A DNA stretch of 64,000 nt from Salinimicrobium profundisediminis. Lineage in GTDB: Bacteria > Bacteroidota > Bacteroidia > Flavobacteriales > Flavobacteriaceae. Below the pieces are notes generated by a model that searched no databases, was not told where the DNA came from, and worked only from the letters and a program-made list of their open reading frames with translations. The translations under genes were made by a program, and so were the position numbers. Each line of letters starts with the position of its first letter. Position 1 is the first letter of the stretch. Location of the stretch: assembly GCF_026241755.1 (NCBI RefSeq), contig NZ_JAPJDA010000002.1, positions 186,001 through 250,000 of the forward strand, given 5' to 3'. Positions 59,294-64,000 of this stretch are shown piece by piece.

Positions 59294-59962
59294 ATGCCAA
59301 AAAAGGCTATTTTCCTTCTCTCCTTTCTTTACACTATTTCACTTTCGGCCCAAAACAAAGAAGATCTTTTAGGATCCTGGACAGAAATAATTGGCCAGCA
59401 TCACATTTCTGAAAAATGGAGCATTCCCACGGTGGCACTACTTCAGCATTACGAGATGTTTGATAAATTTCAGTTTATTATGCTGCGCAGCGGGGTCACT
59501 TATGCCTTTTCAAAAGATTTTTCGGCTTCTGTGGGCTACGATTATGTCTATTCTGAAGCATTTTCCGAAGATAGTTTCACAATACAGCACAGGGTCTGGG
59601 AAGAAGCGACCTTAAAAACGCCATTTTTGAGCCCCTATATTGCTCATCGTTTTAGGCTGGAATCTACCTGGAAAAGGCAGGAACCAGAATATGATCTTAG
59701 CCATCGCGTGCGTTACCGACTTAAATTTGACCGGCCTTTGTACAAAAGTTTATACTTTACGGCTTTTAATGAGGTGTTTATAAACCTGAAAGAGCCATAT
59801 TTTAATCAAAACCGCTTCCATTTTGGGCTTGGGTACAGCTTACATCAAGATCTAAAAATAGAAATAGGATATTTAAAAAACCATTTTAGGCGCGCACATT
59901 ACGACCGGATAAGAGTGGGAATGGTTTTTAAGACCAGGTTCTTAGAACAAAAAGAACGCTAA
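59294..59962 (+). CDS. DUF2490 outer-membrane-type protein
   Basis: A signal peptide (ending SLSA-Q) is followed by a beta-barrel-like protein of 222 residues with WTEIIGQHHISEKWSIP and HRFRLESTWKR, typical of DUF2490. Probably sits in the outer membrane; function unknown. A near-exact palindrome copy (59614-59628) lies inside. It converges on the decarboxylase cluster with a shared terminator between. Confidence 0.82.
   Translation: MPKKAIFLLSFLYTISLSAQNKEDLLGSWTEIIGQHHISEKWSIPTVALLQHYEMFDKFQFIMLRSGVTYAFSKDFSASVGYDYVYSEAFSEDSFTIQHRVWEEATLKTPFLSPYIAHRFRLESTWKRQEPEYDLSHRVRYRLKFDRPLYKSLYFTAFNEVFINLKEPYFNQNRFHFGLGYSLHQDLKIEIGYLKNHFRRAHYDRIRVGMVFKTRFLEQKER
59614..59628. repeat. Dispersed palindrome, near-exact copy in the DUF2490 gene
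   Basis: AAAAACGCCATTTTT; one mismatch (C for T) with both arms intact. Confidence 0.6.
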
Positions 59963-59980
59963 GCGGGAGAGAGAAAAGCG

Positions 59981-60020
59981 GCAGCAAAAGAAAGGGCTCC
60001 ATGTATCTCGAAGCCCTTTC
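59981..60020 (-). terminator. Terminator of the decarboxylase cluster
   Basis: GAAAGGGCT (59990-59998) pairs with AGCCCTTTC (60012-60020); on the minus strand the stem is followed by TTTTGC. It lies 20 bases after the mmdB stop. Confidence 0.75.
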
Positions 60021-60039
60021 AATCAACTACCAATAGTTT

Positions 60040-61293
60040 CTACATTAAGAAACTAATCATAATACCAGCGGCAACAGCCGATCCTATCACACCACTAACA
60101 TTGGGTGCCATGGCATGCATGAGCAAGTGGTTTGAAGGATCGCTTTTGATCCCTTCCTGTTGAACTACACGGGCACTATCAGGCACTGCCGACACGCCGG
60201 CCGCACCTATGAGAGGATTAATCTTATTCTTTTCACTGAGGAATAAGTTCATTATTTTGGCAAAAAGGAGTCCGCCGGCAGTGGCAATGATAAAAGAAAC
60301 TGCCCCCAGCGCGAATATTTTGATTGAACTCCCTGTAAGGAACACGCTTGCCTGTGTTGAAGCTCCCACAGTTACCCCCAAAAGAATGGTCACAATATCT
60401 ATCATTTTTGTCCTGGCTGTATCGGCTAAACGGTCTGTAACCCCACTTTCTTTAAGTAAGTTTCCGAAGAAAAGCATACCAAGAAGCGGAATAGCCGATG
60501 GAGAAATGAAGGTGGTGAGCAACATCCCTATAATTGGGAATAATATCTTCTCAGTTTTAGAGACGGCACGAGGTGGCTTCATTCTTATAAGCCTCTCCTT
60601 TTTGGTAATCAACAGCTTCATGATAGGAGGCTGAATTACCGGTACAAGAGCCATATATGAATAGGCCGCAATAGCAATACTACCAATTAATTGAGGAGCC
60701 AGTTTAGCCGAAGCAAAAATGGCTGTAGGGCCATCGGCACCACCAATGATAGAAATTGCTCCTGCTTCATGTACTTCAAACCCAAGGGCGATAGCTCCAA
60801 TAAAGGTTCCAAAAACCCCAATTTGAGCAGCTGCACCCAGCAACATAAGGCGCGGGTTGGATATGAGAGACGAGAAATCTGTCATGGCTCCAATCCCCAG
60901 AAAGATCAATGGAGGATAAATACCCTGGGTGACCCCGAAATAAAGATAATTAAGCACAGAACCAGATTCGTAGATCCCAACCCCTGCCCCAGCAGGAAAA
61001 GGAATATTACCTAAAAGGATACCTGTACCTATGGGAATGAGCAATAGTGGTTCATAATGAAAGCGAATAGCCAGGAAAATAAAAAACAGGCCTACAGCTA
61101 TCATAATGAAATTACCAAAGGTCGCATTCGCAAAACCGGTGTATTCCCAAAAGTGAAGCAGCCCTTCTGTAAGATCTCCTCCTTCTTTTGGTATGTTAGG
61201 AACTAAATCCTGAGCCATTAATTCTCCTCCCAAAAGAGTTGGGATGAGGTAAAGAATGCCCAGTACAACTATAACAGTTAATAATTTTTTCAC
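60040..61293 (-). CDS. mmdB: Sodium ion-translocating decarboxylase, beta subunit
   Basis: Membrane subunit that couples decarboxylation of the carboxybiotin to Na+ export. It has about ten hydrophobic helices and the family motifs GGADGPTAIFASAKLAP and NPLIGAAGVSAVPDSARVVQ, which carry the sodium-binding aspartates. The 417 residues match OadB/MmdB. Downstream of the biotin protein and carboxyltransferase. Symbol is assigned from the cluster, not from a unique sequence feature. Confidence 0.92.
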   Translation of the reverse strand: MKKLLTVIVVLGILYLIPTLLGGELMAQDLVPNIPKEGGDLTEGLLHFWEYTGFANATFGNFIMIAVGLFFIFLAIRFHYEPLLLIPIGTGILLGNIPFPAGAGVGIYESGSVLNYLYFGVTQGIYPPLIFLGIGAMTDFSSLISNPRLMLLGAAAQIGVFGTFIGAIALGFEVHEAGAISIIGGADGPTAIFASAKLAPQLIGSIAIAAYSYMALVPVIQPPIMKLLITKKERLIRMKPPRAVSKTEKILFPIIGMLLTTFISPSAIPLLGMLFFGNLLKESGVTDRLADTARTKMIDIVTILLGVTVGASTQASVFLTGSSIKIFALGAVSFIIATAGGLLFAKIMNLFLSEKNKINPLIGAAGVSAVPDSARVVQQEGIKSDPSNHLLMHAMAPNVSGVIGSAVAAGIMISFLM

Positions 61294-61335
61294 AATCTTG
61301 TTTTTAGAATTAGGGAAAGATTTGTTGAAATAGGG

Positions 61336-61761
61336 CTATCCTATTACCAGGAGTAGATCATTTTGTAGAACAGCATCTCCTTCCTTAACTTTTATTTCCT
61401 TAATGACTCCTGCCTGGTCTGCCAACACATCATTTTCCATTTTCATGGCCTCAAGAATAAGCAGGGAATCTCCCTTGGCTACCGTGTCACCTTCCTTCAC
61501 CTTCAATTTGAAGATACTGCCTGGCAAAGGTGCTTCTACAGGGAAACCTCCAGGGGAAGCTTTCTTCGCAATGTGCCCCTCTCCGGGTTGCCGCACTACG
61601 TTTTCCCTTACCAGTTTAGGGGTTTTAACACGCTTCTTTTCCTGGTGTACTTCCACCAGGTATTCGGTTCCATTTACATGAATGGTAGCTTGTTCATCTT
61701 CAAACTCTTTGATATCAACCGAATATTTATTTCCGTTTATTGTAAAATCGAATTTCTTCAT
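61336..61761 (-). CDS. mmdC: Biotin carboxyl carrier protein of the decarboxylase
   Basis: A 141-residue biotinyl domain protein. The biotin-accepting lysine is Lys107 in the EAMKMEND motif, on the C-terminal barrel (about 70-141); the N-terminal part is a linker domain with a Lys/Pro-rich stretch. It shuttles the carboxyl group from the carboxyltransferase to the membrane pump. It sits between the OadG and beta-subunit genes. Confidence 0.9.
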   Translation of the reverse strand: MKKFDFTINGNKYSVDIKEFEDEQATIHVNGTEYLVEVHQEKKRVKTPKLVRENVVRQPGEGHIAKKASPGGFPVEAPLPGSIFKLKVKEGDTVAKGDSLLILEAMKMENDVLADQAGVIKEIKVKEGDAVLQNDLLLVIG

Positions 61762-61772
61762 TTTTGTATTCT

Positions 61773-62144
61773 TTACCGTGGGTTATTGTTTACTCCATAG
61801 ATCTTAGAACTCCAGGGAGAATAAGTGCGGGCAACTCTTTTAATAGTGATAACACCGCTTTCTTCATCATGCTGCTCCTTAAAGTATAAATGTAGCGCCG
61901 TTGCTATAGCAGCACTAATCTCTCCCGAGAGGTAGCGTTCTTCTTCGGCGTTTCCATTCTCTTTAGAACGCGATTTCTCTCTAACCTCTTTGATCTTTTT
62001 TCCGATTCCGAGATTAAGGATTTGTGGCATTTTCTTAAATACGAACATGAGCAGAAGGAGAGCAAGAAAAACAACGGTATAACCCACCCCTGTAATGATC
62101 CATATTTGTGACCAGTCTGTGGCCGATGTTGAAGCATATTCCAT
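61773..62144 (-). CDS. OadG-family small membrane subunit
   Basis: A 123-residue protein with one N-terminal transmembrane helix (about 13-35, [20 protein letters not shown]) and a basic cytoplasmic tail. OadG/MmdD proteins hold the complex together at the membrane. Placement between mmdA and mmdC supports the call; the sequence itself is poorly conserved, as usual for this subunit. Confidence 0.8.
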   Translation of the reverse strand: MEYASTSATDWSQIWIITGVGYTVVFLALLLLMFVFKKMPQILNLGIGKKIKEVREKSRSKENGNAEEERYLSGEISAAIATALHLYFKEQHDEESGVITIKRVARTYSPWSSKIYGVNNNPR

Positions 62145-62154
62145 AGTTATTTAT

Positions 62155-63714
62155 TTATAGGGGGATATTACTGTGTTTCTTCGGCGGATTGGTGACTTTC
62201 TTTGTCTGTAACGTCTGGAGGCCTCTAATGATCCTAAAACGGGTATTACGGGGCTCTATCACGTCATCTATGTACCCATATGCAGCTGCCTGGTATGGAT
62301 TTGCAAATTTCTGCTGATACTCCTGTTCTTTTTCAGCTTTGAATTTGGCCCTTTCTTCAGGATCTTTGATCGCACCCATAGCTCTTCCTTCAAGTACCTC
62401 AATAGCTCCTGAAGCTCCCATTACAGCAATCTCTGCCGATGGCCAGGCGTAGTTAAGGTCTCCTCTAAGTTGTTTACAGCTCATCACATCATGCGCCCCA
62501 CCATAAGATTTTCTCAAGGTGATAGTGATCTTAGGCACGGTAGCCTCACCATAGGCGAACATTAGTTTTGCCCCATGAATAATAATACCTGCATACTCCT
62601 GCCCGCTACCGGGTAAAAATCCGGGAACGTCTACAAGGGTAAGGATGGGAATATTAAATGAATCGCAGAAGCGCACAAACCTGGCGGCCTTTCTCGATGC
62701 ATCACTATCCAGCACCCCGGCAAGGAAATTAGGCTGGTTGGCCACAATACCTACAGACTGCCCGTCCATTCTTCCAAATCCAACAATAATATTCTTCGCG
62801 TAATTTCTGTGCACCTCGAGAAACTCACCCTCATCAACAATGCTGTAAATCACCTCCTGCATGTCGTAAGGCTGGTTGGGGTTATCGGGGATAATAGTGT
62901 TAAGAAAATCGTCCCGCCTGTCTATAGGGTCAGTACTGTTTTGAATAGGAGCTTCTTCGAGGTTATTCTGCGGAAGGTAAGACAGCAGCTTTCTTATAAG
63001 CAGCAATCCATTTTCTTCAGAAGTAACCTTAAAGTGGGAAACCCCCGATTTTGATGCGTGAATATTGGCACCACCAAGATTTTGAACCGAAATATCTTCG
63101 CCGGTCACTGTTTTAACCACCTTTGGCCCGGTAACGAACATGTAGCTGTTCTCTTCGGTCATCATTACAAAATCTGTAAGGGCCGGTGAATACACGGCTC
63201 CTCCTGCACAGGGCCCAAAAATGGCAGAAATTTGAGGGATTAATCCAGAGGCAAGAATATTGCGTTCAAAGATCTCGGCATACCCTGCAAGTGAGGTCAC
63301 CCCTTCCTGTATACGGGCACCACCGCTGTCGTTTATTCCAATTACCGGTGCCCCGGCCTTCATAGCCATATCCATCACCTTACATATCTTCTGGGCAAAA
63401 GTTTCAGACAGCGAGCCACCAAAAACGGTAAAGTCCTGTGAAAAGACGTAGACTACCCTGCCATCAATCGTGCCGTGGCCTGTAACTACACCATCTCCAA
63501 GTATCTTATTTTCTTCCATTCCAAAATTGGTACACCTGTGGGTGACAAACATGTCGAATTCTTCAAAACTACCTTCATCTAAAAGGATTTCCAGACGTTC
63601 TCGTGCCGTAAGTTTTCCTTTTTCGTGTTGGGCATCTATACGTTTTTGTCCACCACCCAAACGGGCTATTTCCCGTTTCTGGATCAATTCGTTTACTTTA
63701 TCCTGACTTGACAT
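62155..63714 (-). CDS. mmdA: Acyl-CoA carboxyltransferase (methylmalonyl-CoA decarboxylase alpha subunit)
   Basis: Moves the carboxyl group between methylmalonyl-CoA and biotin. The crotonase-fold motifs [31 protein letters not shown] and [12 protein letters not shown] are complete. The 519 residues fit the carboxyltransferase beta family of propionyl-CoA carboxylases; the adjacent OadG, biotin and OadB genes identify a Na+-pump decarboxylase instead, which would run methylmalonyl-CoA to propionyl-CoA. The epimerase gene directly precedes it. Confidence 0.93.
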   Translation of the reverse strand: MSSQDKVNELIQKREIARLGGGQKRIDAQHEKGKLTARERLEILLDEGSFEEFDMFVTHRCTNFGMEENKILGDGVVTGHGTIDGRVVYVFSQDFTVFGGSLSETFAQKICKVMDMAMKAGAPVIGINDSGGARIQEGVTSLAGYAEIFERNILASGLIPQISAIFGPCAGGAVYSPALTDFVMMTEENSYMFVTGPKVVKTVTGEDISVQNLGGANIHASKSGVSHFKVTSEENGLLLIRKLLSYLPQNNLEEAPIQNSTDPIDRRDDFLNTIIPDNPNQPYDMQEVIYSIVDEGEFLEVHRNYAKNIIVGFGRMDGQSVGIVANQPNFLAGVLDSDASRKAARFVRFCDSFNIPILTLVDVPGFLPGSGQEYAGIIIHGAKLMFAYGEATVPKITITLRKSYGGAHDVMSCKQLRGDLNYAWPSAEIAVMGASGAIEVLEGRAMGAIKDPEERAKFKAEKEQEYQQKFANPYQAAAYGYIDDVIEPRNTRFRIIRGLQTLQTKKVTNPPKKHSNIPL

Positions 63715-63730
63715 TTATCTATTATTTAAA

Positions 63731-64000
63731 TTACTGTTGAGGTTGTTCACAGAGTTCTGTCAATACACCAAAAGTTGATTTTGGATGTAAAAAGGCAATA
63801 TTGAGCCCCTCTGCGCCTTTTCGGGGAGTTTTATCTATAAGCTTTACTTCTTTTGTTTCCAGTTCATCCAATTGATGCTGAAGATCATTTACTGCAAAAG
63901 CTATATGGTGTACCCCCTGACCTTTTTTCTCGATAAACTTTCCAATAGGCCCATCGGGGGCTGTAGATTCAAGCAATTCAATTTTTGTTTGGCCTACTTT
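63731..64000 (-). CDS. mce: Methylmalonyl-CoA epimerase (5' end outside window)
   Basis: Interconverts the R and S forms of methylmalonyl-CoA. The visible C-terminal part (90 residues, open to the window edge) has GQGVHHIAFAVNDLQHQLDE with the metal-binding histidine, GAEGLNIAFLHPKSTFGVLTELCE and the metal glutamate at the end. It starts beyond position 64000; any start codon inside the window is internal. It supplies the (S)/(R) isomer to the neighbouring decarboxylase. Confidence 0.93.
   Translation of the reverse strand, partial: KVGQTKIELLESTAPDGPIGKFIEKKGQGVHHIAFAVNDLQHQLDELETKEVKLIDKTPRKGAEGLNIAFLHPKSTFGVLTELCEQPQQ

Overview
The window reads as an ordinary chromosomal stretch of a marine-type member of the Bacteroidota, most likely family Flavobacteriaceae. 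The support is the gene repertoire (batA-E operon, IPExxxVDY protein, DUF4382 lipoprotein, long-form PurF, acpP-fabF-rnc), promoters of the TTG/TAnnTTTG kind, weak Shine-Dalgarno signals, lipoproteins with short lipoboxes, and a Na+-pumping decarboxylase. Genus cannot be fixed from this sequence. I see no rRNA, tRNA, CRISPR array, insertion sequence or prophage, and no gene-free stretch over 300 bases (the longest is 58997-59293, 297 bases).

Layout. 1-4022 (minus): cut-off TonB-dependent receptor, recO, gdhA. 4207-4983: outer-membrane barrel. 5041-6049: AT-rich PIN-toxin/HTH-antitoxin-like pair. 6191-10991: PLP trans-sulfuration enzyme, lipoprotein, ArsC-like protein, EamA exporter, thioesterase, YheT-like hydrolase. 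11051-14327: yicC-gmk-nadD and gpsA. 14468-16502: pheS with two small followers, including a 55-residue membrane protein, and another small protein. 16550-19821: CvpA, carbonic anhydrase and SulP anion transporter. 19967-29034 (minus): complete moxR-DUF58-batX-batA-batB-batC-batD-batE operon. 29185-34676: DUF4382 lipoprotein, degenerate aldo/keto reductase, SDR, AlbA_2 protein, metallophosphatase, acyl-ACP desaturase. 34930-41078: EamA, lipoprotein, old-yellow-enzyme reductase, ALDH7-type dehydrogenase, 3-hydroxyanthranilate dioxygenase, isoaspartyl peptidase. 41285-47465: GbsR/MarR regulator plus complete RND tripartite efflux pump with an inverted-repeat operator candidate. 47538-50432: YCII lipoprotein, CYTH protein, NAD(P)-binding protein, dinB. 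50547-54827 (minus): pyk, IPExxxVDY protein, rnc, fabF, acpP. 54977-58996 (plus): purN, rnhA, PfkB kinase, PurF-like protein. 60040-64000 (minus): mce-mmdA-oadG-mmdC-mmdB, a Na+-translocating methylmalonyl-CoA decarboxylase cluster.

The most unusual signal is not a gene. A palindrome, AAAAATGNCATTTTT with flanks tending to GTC/GAC, occurs seven times exactly and at least eight times with one or a few mismatches, in spacers and inside unrelated coding sequences read in different frames. A rough composition estimate predicts far fewer than one exact copy. It behaves like a dispersed chromosomal protein-binding or maintenance motif. Secondary signals are 7-base-periodic spacers (27935-28028, 50518-50545, 4990-5017), 9-bp iterons in front of the PIN/HTH pair, a terminator-shaped hairpin inside the first codons of rnc, and a minus-strand terminator at 13078-13117 with no obvious gene to end.
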